A stretch of DNA of 64,000 nucleotides from Streptomyces sclerotialus (GTDB lineage Bacteria; Actinomycetota; Actinomycetes; Streptomycetales; Streptomycetaceae). Below, piece by piece: positions 8,413 to 16,587 of this stretch; position 1 is the stretch's first letter; each line of letters begins with the position of its first letter. The stretch spans positions 62,001 to 126,000 of the forward strand of contig JODX01000013.1 of NCBI GenBank assembly GCA_000719105.1, given 5' to 3'. The position numbers and the translations under genes were made by a program. The notes under the pieces are model-generated. The model saw nothing but the letters and a program-made list of their open reading frames with translations, had not been told where the DNA came from and made no database searches.

Positions 8413-11400
8413 GTGCCCGGTTTCACGCATCTGCACACCGTCTCCGGGTTCTCCCTGCGGTACGGGGCCTCGCACCCGGAGCGGCTCGCCGAGCGCGCCG
8501 CCGAGCGGGGCATGGACGCCCTCGCCCTCACCGACCGGGACGGCCTCGCCGGATCGGTACGGTTCGCCAAGGCCTGCGCCCGGGCCGGCATCCGGCCGCT
8601 GTTCGGGGTGGAGCTGGCGGTGGAGGAGCCGCCGGCGGAGCGGCGCGGCACCGGAAGCGGGCCGGGGTCCCCGGGCGAGAAGCGCCGGACGCCGGTACGA
8701 GGCGGTGCCTTCATCGACGAGTCGACACCCCGGGTGACCTTCCTCGCCCGCGCGGGCGCCCAGGGCTGGGCCGGCCTCTGCCGCCTCGTCTCGGCGGCGC
8801 ACGCGGGCGGCGAGGGTCCGCCGGTGCTGCCCCGGCGGGAGCTCGCCGCCGAGGGCCTGACCGTCCTGCTCGGCCCCGACTCCGACGTGGGCCGCGCACT
8901 CGCCGCGGGCCGCCCCGACCGCGCCGCGCGGCTCCTCCTGCCGTGGCGGGAGGCGTACGGCGACGCCGCCCTGCGCCTCGAAGCCGTGTGGCACGGCCGC
9001 ACGGGCACCGGGCCGGGCTCGCTGCGGCTGGCCGCCCGTACCGTCGGCTTCGCCGCCGAGCAGCGGATCCGGCCGGTGCTCGCCAACGCCGTCCGCTACG
9101 CCGACCCCGGTATGGGCCCGGTCGCCGACGTCCTGGACGCCGCCCGCCGTCTCGTCCCCGTCGACCCGGCCCGCGGGCTGGACTCCGGCGAGGCCTGGCT
9201 CAAGGACGCGGACGCCATGCTCGCGGTCGCCGAGCGGGTCGTCGAGGCCGCCGGGTTCCGCCGCGAGACCGCGTACCGGCTCCTCGAGCAGACGCAGGCC
9301 ACGGCCGCCGAGTGCCTGGTCGACCCGGAGGACGACCTGGGTATGGGCAGCGTGCACTTCCCCGAACCGCACCTCGTGGGCGCGGGCGGGCGCACCGCAC
9401 AGCGCGTCCTCGCCTCCCGGGCCGCGGCGGGCATGGTGCTGCGCGGCTACGACGGGCGGCGCGCGTACTGGGAGCGGATGCACCACGAGCTGGACATCAT
9501 CGCCCACCACGGCTTCGCCTCCTACTTCCTCACCGTCGCCCAGGTCGTGGAGGACATCCAGCGGATGGGCATCCGGGTGGCCGCGCGCGGCTCGGGCGCG
9601 GGCTCCCTGGTCAACCACCTCCTCGGCATCGCGCACGCCGACCCCGTCGCGCACGGGCTGCTGATGGAGCGCTTCCTGTCCACGCGGCGCCCGGTGCTGC
9701 CCGACATCGACATCGACGTGGAGTCCGCGCGCCGGCTGGACGTCTACCGCGCGATCATCGACCGCTTCGGCACCGAGCGGGTCGCGACCGTGGCGATGCC
9801 GGAGACGTACCGCGTCCGGCACGCCGTCCGCGACGTGGGCGCCGCCCTCGGCATGGACCCGGCCGAGATCGACCACATCGCCAAGTCCTTCCCGCACATC
9901 AGGGCCCGCGACGCGCGCGCGGCCCTGGCGGAACTGCCCGAGCTCAGGAAGCTCGCGGGGGAGCAGGAGAAGTACGGCCGGATGTGGGAGCTGGTCGAGG
10001 CGCTCGACGCCCTCCCGCGCGGCATCGCCATGCACCCGTGCGGGGTACTGCTCTCCGACGCCTCCCTGCTCTCCCGTACGCCGGTGATGCCGAGCAGCGG
10101 CGAGAGCTTCCCCATGGCGCAGTTCGACAAGGACGACGTGGAGGACCTCGGGCTGCTCAAGCTGGACGTGCTGGGCGTACGGATGCAGTCCGCGATGGCG
10201 CACGCGGTGGGCGAGGTCGAGCGGGCCACGGGCACCCGGCTCGACCTGGACGCCGTCGACATCGACGCGGGCGACCCGGAGACGTACGAGCTCATCCGCT
10301 CCGCCGAGACGCTGGGCTGCTTCCAGATCGAGTCGCCGGGACAGCGGGACCTGGTGGGCCGGCTCCAGCCCGCGACCTTCCACGACCTGGTGGTCGACAT
10401 CTCCCTCTTCCGGCCCGGTCCGGTCGCCGCCGACATGGTGCGCCCGTTCATCGAGGCCCGCCACGGTCGGGCCCCGGCCCGCTACCCGCACCCGGACCTG
10501 GAGGAGGCCCTGCGGGGGACGTACGGGGTCGTGGTCTTCCACGAGCAGATCATCGACATCGTGGACGTGCTGACCGGGTGCGGCCGGGGTGAGGCGGACC
10601 GGGTGCGGCGCGGGCTGTCGGACCCGGACTCGCAGGGGCGGATCAAGGTCTGGTTCGCGCAGCACGCGGCCGCGCGCGGGTACGACGCCGAGACGATCGC
10701 CCGGACCTGGGAGATCGTCGAGGCGTTCGGCAGCTACGGCTTCTGCAAGGCGCACGCGGTGGCCTTCGCGGTGCCGACGTACCAGTCGGCGTGGCTGAAG
10801 GCCCACCACCCGGCCGCGTTCTACGCGGGGCTGCTCACCCACGACCCCGGGATGTACCCCAAGCGGCTGCTGCTGGCGGACGCGCGGCGGCGCGGGGTGC
10901 CGATCCTGCCGCTGGACGTGAACCGGTCGGGGATCACGCACCGTATCGAACTGGTGTCTGAATCAGATGACGGGTCGGACAAGTGGGGCGTCCGGCTGGC
11001 CCTCTCCGACGTGCACGGCATCAGCGAGGCCGAGGCGGCGCGGATCGCGGACGGGCAGCCGTACGCCTCCCTGGTCGACTTCTGGGAACGGGCCCGGCCC
11101 AGCCGCCCGCTGGCCGGACGGCTCGCCCAGGTCGGCGCGCTGGACGCGTTCGGCGCCAACCGCCGCGACCTGCAACTGCACCTGACCGAGCTGCACCGGG
11201 GCGCCGGGGGCGGAGGCGGCGGACGCGGCGGACGCGGGGACCAGCTCCCCCTGTCCGGCGGACGCGGGACCGCGTCGGCCGGGCTGCCCGACCTCACCTC
11301 GGAGGAGCGGCTCAGCGCCGAGCTGGGCGTGCTCGCGATGGACACCTCGCGCAATCTGATGGACGACTACAAGGAGTTCCTCGACGAGCTCGGCGTGCTG

Positions 11401-12009
11401 TCCGCGCGCCGGCTGCGCGAGGCGCGGCACGGGGAGACGGTCCTGGTCGCGGGCGCCAAGGCGGCGACCCAGACCCCGCCGATCCGCTCCGGCAAGCGCG
11501 TCATCTTCACCACGCTGGACGACGGTACGGGCCTGGTCGACCTCGCCTTCTTCGACGACTCCCACGACACCTGCGCCCACACCGTCTTCCACTCCTGGCT
11601 GCTGCTGGTGCGCGGGGTGGTGCAGCGGCGCGCGCCGCGCAGCTTCAGCGTGGTGGGATCGGTCGCCTGGAACCTCGCCGAACTCGTCGAACTGCGCCGC
11701 ACCGGCGGTGTGGAGGCGGTCGCGGCCCGGCTGGCGCAGGGGATGGGCGGAGCGAATCCGGAACAGGCGGGGGGAGCCCCGGAAAGCGACGGCGACGGCG
11801 CCCACCGGGCCCGGCTCGCCGGGTCGCACGGCCGGCCCGCGCCGGCCGGCTCCGCGGCACAGGACCCGCTGGAGGCCGCCCGCGCCCGCAGCATCCGCAT
11901 GTCCACCGGCTACGAGATGCACCCGTGGGCGGATCTGCGGCCCGCGGGCGAGGAGCCCAAGAAGGCGGCACGGAAACTGTGGCACCAGAGCCCGGGGAGC
12001 GCGGGCTGA
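8413..12009 (+). CDS. dnaE2: Error-prone DNA polymerase III alpha subunit DnaE2 (ImuC)
   Basis: About 1198 residues; C-family polymerase used in damage-induced mutagenesis. GTG at 8413 is preferred over GTG at 8407 because the GGAGG at 8403-8407 would overlap the latter and is 5 bases from the former. An N-terminal PHP domain opens with HLHTVSGFS and ALTDRDGLAGS. The polymerase catalytic motif PDIDIDVESARR lies near residue 430. Then come FCKAHAVAFAV, a helix-hairpin-helix/OB-fold region (VLVAGAKAATQTPP ... DDGTGLVDLAFFDDS near 1015-1055) and the DnaE2-type end YEMHPWADLRP. DnaE2 usually works with ImuA'/ImuB; neither gene is adjacent. Confidence 0.9.
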   Translation: MPGFTHLHTVSGFSLRYGASHPERLAERAAERGMDALALTDRDGLAGSVRFAKACARAGIRPLFGVELAVEEPPAERRGTGSGPGSPGEKRRTPVRGGAFIDESTPRVTFLARAGAQGWAGLCRLVSAAHAGGEGPPVLPRRELAAEGLTVLLGPDSDVGRALAAGRPDRAARLLLPWREAYGDAALRLEAVWHGRTGTGPGSLRLAARTVGFAAEQRIRPVLANAVRYADPGMGPVADVLDAARRLVPVDPARGLDSGEAWLKDADAMLAVAERVVEAAGFRRETAYRLLEQTQATAAECLVDPEDDLGMGSVHFPEPHLVGAGGRTAQRVLASRAAAGMVLRGYDGRRAYWERMHHELDIIAHHGFASYFLTVAQVVEDIQRMGIRVAARGSGAGSLVNHLLGIAHADPVAHGLLMERFLSTRRPVLPDIDIDVESARRLDVYRAIIDRFGTERVATVAMPETYRVRHAVRDVGAALGMDPAEIDHIAKSFPHIRARDARAALAELPELRKLAGEQEKYGRMWELVEALDALPRGIAMHPCGVLLSDASLLSRTPVMPSSGESFPMAQFDKDDVEDLGLLKLDVLGVRMQSAMAHAVGEVERATGTRLDLDAVDIDAGDPETYELIRSAETLGCFQIESPGQRDLVGRLQPATFHDLVVDISLFRPGPVAADMVRPFIEARHGRAPARYPHPDLEEALRGTYGVVVFHEQIIDIVDVLTGCGRGEADRVRRGLSDPDSQGRIKVWFAQHAAARGYDAETIARTWEIVEAFGSYGFCKAHAVAFAVPTYQSAWLKAHHPAAFYAGLLTHDPGMYPKRLLLADARRRGVPILPLDVNRSGITHRIELVSESDDGSDKWGVRLALSDVHGISEAEAARIADGQPYASLVDFWERARPSRPLAGRLAQVGALDAFGANRRDLQLHLTELHRGAGGGGGGRGGRGDQLPLSGGRGTASAGLPDLTSEERLSAELGVLAMDTSRNLMDDYKEFLDELGVLSARRLREARHGETVLVAGAKAATQTPPIRSGKRVIFTTLDDGTGLVDLAFFDDSHDTCAHTVFHSWLLLVRGVVQRRAPRSFSVVGSVAWNLAELVELRRTGGVEAVAARLAQGMGGANPEQAGGAPESDGDGAHRARLAGSHGRPAPAGSAAQDPLEAARARSIRMSTGYEMHPWADLRPAGEEPKKAARKLWHQSPGSAG

Positions 12010-12042
12010 GCCGGAACCTGTACGCGCCGGGGCCCGTACGCA

Positions 12043-12083
12043 CCGGGGCCCTGTCCGGCCTGAGCCGCCGGACAGGGCCCCGG
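12043..12083. terminator. Strong bidirectional terminator between dnaE2 and LPMO
   Basis: A 17-bp perfect stem (12043-12059 with 12067-12083, core GGGGCCCTGTCCGGC) and a 7-base loop lie between convergent genes. Confidence 0.88.
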
Positions 12084-12134
12084 GAGCCGCCACGGCCGCC
12101 GCCGTCCAGCGGCCGAGGCGGCCGTCAGTGGCCG

Positions 12135-13211
12135 TCAGCGGCCGTGCCGGCCGGTGGCCGCCGCACGGCGGCGGGCCGAGGCGAACAGGATCGAGGACCC
12201 GACCGCCAGGACGGCCGCGCCGCCGACGGCCACGTACGGGGTCATGCTGTCGCCGCCGGTCTCGGCGAGGTTCTTCGCGGCGCCCGCGGGCTGGACGTCG
12301 TTCGCGGTGCCCGAGCCGGAGCCGGAGTCCGCGTCGGAGGCCACCGCGGCGTCCTCCCCGCCGGCCTCGCCACTGTCCGTACCGTCCTCGCCGGCGGCCG
12401 CGGCCGGCTCCGCCGTCGGGTCCGTCGTCGTCTCGGGGTCGGCGTCCCCGTGGCCGTGGTGCTCGACGGTCGACTTGTCGTTGCCGTCCTCGATCTGCTC
12501 CTCGGTGGGCGCGGACGCGGCCGGCGCCGGAGCCGCGCTGCTCGCCGAGTCGCCGCCGCTCCCGGTCGCGGCGGCGCCGCCGAAGGACACGTCGGAGCAG
12601 GAGTAGAAGGCCTCCGGGCTGTCCGAGCGCTGCCAGACCGCGTACAGCAGGTGCTTGCCGGACCGCTCGGGGAGCGTGCCGGAGAACGTGTAGAAGCCGC
12701 CCGACGCGACCGGGTCGGTGGCCGTCGCCACCGGGTTCGCCAGGTCCAGGTCGGCCCAGGCGAGCGGCTGGGCGGGGTCGTACCCGTCCTTGGTGAGGTA
12801 GACCTTGAAGGTGCCCTTGTGCGGGGCGGTGACCCGGTACTTGAACGTGTACGAGCCGCTGCTCACGCTCGTCGCCGGCCAGTCGGCGCGGGCCAGGTCG
12901 AGGCCCTTGAACGCGTCGTTGCCGGCGCTGCACAGCTCGCCGTCCGGGATGACCTCCTGGTGGCGGCCGCCCACGTCGCCGATGCGCACGCCGTTCCAGT
13001 CGTACAGCGCCTGGGTGCCGCCGGCCGCGACCGCCGCCTTGCACGCGGCCGACCGCGGGTTCTCCGGGCCCTCCGCGAAGCACTGCGAGACCCGGCTGAC
13101 CGGGTCGCCCATCGAACCGTGCGCGGACGCGGGCGCGGCGGCCAGCGCGGTCAGGGCGAGCGGGGCGAGGCCGACGGCGGCGACGGTCGCGGCCTTGCGG
13201 CGTGCGGGCAT
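12135..13211 (-). CDS. Secreted AA10 lytic polysaccharide monooxygenase with C-terminal sorting signal
   Basis: 358 residues. Signal peptide ends APASA, leaving His as mature residue 1 (HGSMGDPVSR), the copper-binding histidine of AA10 enzymes that cleave chitin or cellulose oxidatively. The domain continues through CFAEGPENPRSAACKAAV, LCSAGNDAF and the later YAVWQRSDSPEAFYSCSDV. A long Ala/Ser/Glu/Asp-rich linker follows. The C-terminus carries a cell-wall sorting signal: LAETG (about 315-319), hydrophobic helix, then a basic tail (ARRRAAATGRHGR). LAxTG is the motif of class E sortases in actinobacteria, so the enzyme is probably wall-anchored rather than free. No class E sortase gene lies in the window. 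Confidence 0.9.
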   Translation of the reverse strand: MPARRKAATVAAVGLAPLALTALAAAPASAHGSMGDPVSRVSQCFAEGPENPRSAACKAAVAAGGTQALYDWNGVRIGDVGGRHQEVIPDGELCSAGNDAFKGLDLARADWPATSVSSGSYTFKYRVTAPHKGTFKVYLTKDGYDPAQPLAWADLDLANPVATATDPVASGGFYTFSGTLPERSGKHLLYAVWQRSDSPEAFYSCSDVSFGGAAATGSGGDSASSAAPAPAASAPTEEQIEDGNDKSTVEHHGHGDADPETTTDPTAEPAAAAGEDGTDSGEAGGEDAAVASDADSGSGSGTANDVQPAGAAKNLAETGGDSMTPYVAVGGAAVLAVGSSILFASARRRAAATGRHGR

Positions 13212-13427
13212 GAAGATCTCCTCGAGAACAGTGCGATGCGCGGGTGGAACCGGTGGGTGACCGGTGGGGAATCCCGTGGGGGTGATCCGAAGCTAGCTCC
13301 GGGAAACCGCGAAATCGCCTGTTCGAGGGGGGTGAGGAAGATCCTTATGGCGGCGTTAAGGAAGTGATCAGGCTGTCCTCAGGTAAGTGCCGCTGGGTAT
13401 CCGGCCGGTGACGCGTCCGAGCCGTGC

Positions 13428-13574
13428 TCAGCCGTCCGGCCACCACGTGCGTGCGATGTCCTCGCGCACCTCCGGACGTCCGGCCGGCCGCTCCTCGGTC
13501 CTGTCCCGGACCCGGTCCCGCACCCGGCGGGACTCCGGCTTCCTCAGGGGCTTGTGCACGGTACTGCGGCGCAT
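13428..13574 (-). CDS. 48-residue conserved-looking small basic protein
   Basis: Small gene found by its ribosome site: AGGAGG (complement of 13580-13585) is 5 bases before the ATG. The product begins MRRSTVHKPLRKPESRRVRD and ends DIARTWWPDG. It is highly charged (Arg/Glu/Asp-rich), has no membrane segment or signal, and ends in a Trp-Trp motif. Third-position GC fits coding use. Function unknown. It stands alone between the LPMO and GNAT genes, all on the minus strand. I believe similar short proteins occur in other Streptomyces but cannot confirm this. Confidence 0.7.
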   Translation of the reverse strand: MRRSTVHKPLRKPESRRVRDRVRDRTEERPAGRPEVREDIARTWWPDG

Positions 13575-13659
13575 GACTGCCTCCTAGCGGCCTACCGGGT
13601 TCCGCGTTCCGGCGGAGGTAGACCTTTCCCGGGAGGGTTCCTCATCGCCTCCGGCCTGT

Positions 13660-13711
13660 CAGTGGCGGCTGTCACCATCCGACGGCCAGTGGCGGGTGTC
13701 ACTCCGACGGC
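13660..13711. repeat. Imperfect tandem duplication (27/25 bp) across the GNAT stop codon
   Basis: Copy 1 (13660-13686) and copy 2 (13687-13711) both read CAGTGGCGG-[C/G]-TGTCA ... TCCGACGGC; copy 2 lacks two bases. Copy 2 contains the last GNAT codons and stop; copy 1 is a downstream relic of the same 3' end. Confidence 0.8.
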
Positions 13712-14640
13712 CGGCCGAGTTCGCGGACATGCCGCACCTCCGTCGCGCAGATCTCGTAACCGAACCACTTGTTGACCGCGATCATCGGGTCGTTGCCCGC
13801 GTCGTTGCCCGTGAAGGCCTCCGTGCAGCCGGCCGTGCGGGCACGGTGCAGCGAGTGGCTCTTGGCGAGCTTGGCCAGGCCCCGGCCCCGGTACGCGCGG
13901 GCGGTGCCGGTCATGGCGGTGCAGTAGCGGCCGCTGCCGTCCGTGTGGGCCACGGTGAAGGCCACCGGCCGGCCGTCGGCGACGGCCACCGAGGTCAGGT
14001 CGCGGTCGAGGAGGGGATGCCCCCAGGTCTCGGCGAGCCAGGCCGCGTAGTCCGTGAACTCGAAGTCGATGTCGCCCGGTTCGTCCTCCGTCGTCTCCGC
14101 GTCCAGCTCGAACAGCGGGCGCGGATCGTCCGCGAAGTCGGCGGCCGTGCGCAGTTCGACGCCCGGCGGGACGTCCGGGAGCGGCGGCAGCGCCCCGTGC
14201 GCCAGGTCCAGCCGCAGGAAGTGCGCGGAGCGGCTGGCCCGGTAGCCGCGCCGCTCGGCGAAGGCGCGGTTGTCCGGCTCGTCCAGCACCCAGGAGAACA
14301 CCTTGGTCACGCCGTGTGCGGCCAGGTGCTCCTCGGCGGCGCGGACGAGCAGCGCACCGGCCCCGCGCCGCAGCCGCTCCGGGTGCACGTACACGTTGGC
14401 GTTGCCCTGGCCGGGCTCCGGGCTCTCATGGGCGGCGTAGACCTGCGCCGTGCCGACGACCTCGCCGTCCTCCTCGGCGATCAGCAGCCGGAAACGGGCG
14501 TCGGGGTGGGTACGCGTGAGGAGGTGCAGCACGGACTCCGGGGTGGCCGGCAGGAAGGGCACGGCGAGCCGCCGTACCCGGGCGAACCCCTCGGCGTCGG
14601 CGCGTACTTCGGGACGCAGGTCCCGCACGGTGATGGTCAT
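13699..14640 (-). CDS. Tandem-domain GNAT N-acetyltransferase
   Basis: 313 residues starting MTITVRDLRPEVRADAEGFARV. It contains two GNAT folds. The first (about 1-160) has the acetyl-CoA-binding turn in VHPERLRRGAGALLVRAAEEHL and ends EPDNRAFAERRGYRASRSAHFLRLDL. The second (about 175-313) has YCTAMTGTARAYRGRGLAKLAKSHSLHRA and NDPMIAVNKWFGYEI. Such proteins acylate amines, often antibiotics or metabolites; the substrate here is unknown. The start is fixed by the divergent GntR gene 100 bases away. The intergenic space contains three 14-bp repeats that may link the pair in regulation. Confidence 0.88.
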   Translation of the reverse strand: MTITVRDLRPEVRADAEGFARVRRLAVPFLPATPESVLHLLTRTHPDARFRLLIAEEDGEVVGTAQVYAAHESPEPGQGNANVYVHPERLRRGAGALLVRAAEEHLAAHGVTKVFSWVLDEPDNRAFAERRGYRASRSAHFLRLDLAHGALPPLPDVPPGVELRTAADFADDPRPLFELDAETTEDEPGDIDFEFTDYAAWLAETWGHPLLDRDLTSVAVADGRPVAFTVAHTDGSGRYCTAMTGTARAYRGRGLAKLAKSHSLHRARTAGCTEAFTGNDAGNDPMIAVNKWFGYEICATEVRHVRELGRPSE

Positions 14641-14682
14641 GAGGGCGCACGCTACGCGGGGGGCTCCGACGGGTGCCTCCCA

Positions 14683-14724
14683 TTTTCCGGCCCCCGTTTT
14701 CCGGCCCCCGTTTTCCGGCGGGTG
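14683..14724. repeat. 14-bp tandem repeats in the GNAT/GntR divergent promoter region
   Basis: TTTTCCGGCCCCCG at 14683-14696 and again at 14697-14710, with a third copy conserved for its first nine bases (14711-14719). They lie between divergent genes, with spacing of about 1.3 helical turns. They may be iterated operator sites or slippage products. Confidence 0.75.
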
Positions 14725-14739
14725 CGGGACAATCGCCTC

Positions 14740-15108
14740 GTGACCCTGAAGATCCACATCACCGAAGGACCCGCGCCGTACGAGCAGGTACGCGCCCAGA
14801 TCTCCGAGCAGGCCCGCTCCGGAGCGCTGCCGGTGGGGTACCGCCTGCCGACCGTGCGCGGTCTGGCGGAGCAGCTGGGGCTGGCCGCGGGAACGGTCGC
14901 CAAGGCCTACCGCGCGCTGGAGACGGACGGCGTGATCGAGACACGGGGCCGCAACGGCACGCTGATCGCCGCCGCCGGCTCCGCCGCGGACCGCGAGGCC
15001 GCCACCGCCGCACAGGCGTACGCCGAGCGCGTACGGCGGCTCGGGCTGAGCGAGGCCGACGCGCTCGGCGCTGTGCGGGATGCCCTGCGGGCGGCTTACC
15101 GGGAGTGA
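14740..15108 (+). CDS. Short GntR-family (YtrA-like) transcriptional regulator
   Basis: 122 residues: a winged-helix GntR domain (PYEQVRAQISEQARSGALPVGYRLPTVRGLAEQLGLAAGTVAKAYRALETDGVIETRGRNGT) followed by a helical tail of about 45 residues. There is no room for a classical effector domain, which places it in the YtrA-type group. GTG start beginning VTLKIHITEG. It is divergent from the tandem GNAT gene. YtrA-like regulators often control neighbouring genes and their own, so the intergenic repeats are candidate sites. The ligand is unknown. Confidence 0.87.
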   Translation: MTLKIHITEGPAPYEQVRAQISEQARSGALPVGYRLPTVRGLAEQLGLAAGTVAKAYRALETDGVIETRGRNGTLIAAAGSAADREAATAAQAYAERVRRLGLSEADALGAVRDALRAAYRE

Positions 15109-15147
15109 GGGGCCCGCGGGAAACCGGTACGTCTTCTGCGGGTCCGT

Positions 15148-15186
15148 CGTGGCTGGTCGCGCAGTTCCCCGCGCCCCTTCGGGCGC
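15148..15186. repeat. Streptomyces-type short intergenic repeat with hairpin
   Basis: Contains TGGCTGGTCGCGCAGTTCCC followed by a CGCGCCCCTTCGGGCGC hairpin (15171-15186). I recall this as a widespread Streptomyces intergenic element, usually between convergent genes as here. It may act as a transcription terminator for the GntR and AAA genes. Confidence 0.7.
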
Positions 15187-15233
15187 TGCCGCGGCAGCCC
15201 GCCCGGCGCCGTGAGCGCCCACCGCCGCACCCG

Positions 15234-16328
15234 CTATAGATACAGCCCCGCGTCCGCCCCGCCCCGCGGCTCCGGCAGCGAGGCCGGCGGCGTCCCCCGG
15301 CGCAGCGCGTACAGCTCCGCCAGCGTCGACCCCTCGCGGCCCACGCCCTCCTCGGTGCCGAGCCAGTCCACCGCCTCCCGCCGGGTCAGCGGCCCCACCT
15401 CGATCCGGGCGAGGCAGCGGCCGGGGCGGACCACCGCCGGGTGGAGGCGCTCCAGGTCCTCGTTGGTGGTGACACCCACCAGGACGTTGCGGCCCTGGCC
15501 CAGCAGACCGTCCGTCAGGTTCAGCAGCCGGGACAGCGCCTGGCCCGCCGTGTGCTTGGCCTCGCCGCGGATCAGCTCGTCGCAGTCCTCCAGGAGCAGC
15601 AGCCGCCAGCGGCCCTTGCCCGCCGCGTCCTCCTCGCCGATCGCGATGTCCATCAGATAGCCGACGTCGCCGAAGAGCCGCTCCGGGTCCAGTACGCAGT
15701 CCACCTGGCACCAGTCGCGCCACGAGCGGGCGAGCGTGCGCAGGGCGGACGTCTTGCCCGTGCCGGGCGGGCCGTGCAGCAGCAGCAGGCGCCCCGCGAT
15801 GTCCTCCGGGGTCGTCTTCATCAGCCGGTCCAGGGCGTCCGCGACCGGTGCCGTGTAGTTGGGGCGGACCTCGTCCCAGGTGCCCGCGGTGATCCGGCGC
15901 GTCGTACGGTGGGGGCCACGTCGCGGCGACACGTACCAGAAGCCCATCGTCACGTTGTCCGGCTGCGGCTCCGGCTCGTCCGCCGCGCCCTCGGTGGCCT
16001 GGCCGAGGATCCTCTCGGCCAGCTCGGCGCTGGTCGCCGTCACCGTGACGTCGGCGCCCCGGTTCCAGCGGGAGACCAGCACGGTCCAGCCGTCCCCCGC
16101 CGCGAGCGTCGCGCTGCGGTCGTCGTCACGGGCCGAGCGCAGCACCCGGGCGCCCGGCGGCAGCAGACTCGCCCCGGAGCGCACCCGGTCGATGTTCGCC
16201 GCGTGCGCGTACGGCTGCTCGCCCGTCGTGAAGCGGCCGAGGAACAACGCGTCGACGACGTCCGAGGGCGAGTCGCTGTCGTCGACGGTGAGCCGGATCG
16301 GCAGAACGTCGTGTGGGTTCGCGGACAT
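15234..16328 (-). CDS. AAA-family ATPase with N-terminal DUF5925-like domain
   Basis: 364 residues. The N-terminal half (about 1-165, with LFLGRFTTGEQPYAHAANIDRVR and VLVSRWNRGADVTVTATSAELAERIL) resembles the DUF5925 domain found with AAA ATPases in Streptomyces. The ATPase follows: Walker A LLLLHGPPGTGKTSALR near 205, Walker B WRLLLLEDCDELI near 270, sensor NVLVGVTTNEDLERLHPAVVRPGRC. It is CbxX/ParA-unrelated and resembles CDC48/BCS1-type single-ring AAA proteins. The start at ATG 16328 is most likely, although upstream in-frame GTG codons exist. Cellular role unknown; it stands alone. Confidence 0.82.
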   Translation of the reverse strand: MSANPHDVLPIRLTVDDSDSPSDVVDALFLGRFTTGEQPYAHAANIDRVRSGASLLPPGARVLRSARDDDRSATLAAGDGWTVLVSRWNRGADVTVTATSAELAERILGQATEGAADEPEPQPDNVTMGFWYVSPRRGPHRTTRRITAGTWDEVRPNYTAPVADALDRLMKTTPEDIAGRLLLLHGPPGTGKTSALRTLARSWRDWCQVDCVLDPERLFGDVGYLMDIAIGEEDAAGKGRWRLLLLEDCDELIRGEAKHTAGQALSRLLNLTDGLLGQGRNVLVGVTTNEDLERLHPAVVRPGRCLARIEVGPLTRREAVDWLGTEEGVGREGSTLAELYALRRGTPPASLPEPRGGADAGLYL

Positions 16329-16587
16329 GCCGCCATGATCCGTCACACGGCGCGCCCGTGCATCCGCTTTCCGCACTGCGCCGGATGTGTCGCCCGTGCA
16401 CCGGATGCACCGGTGCGCACCGGGATCTCTCCGGGGCGCCGGGCGCCGGAACGGGCCCGTACTCCTGGTGCCCGCGCACACTGCTGTGACGGGAATGTCC
16501 CCCGGTGCCGGTGGGCCGTCCTGTTACAGGGTCGTCGAGCGACCAGGCCTGTCCCCGCGCCGAACCGGCCGGTTACTGTTGCCCTTG

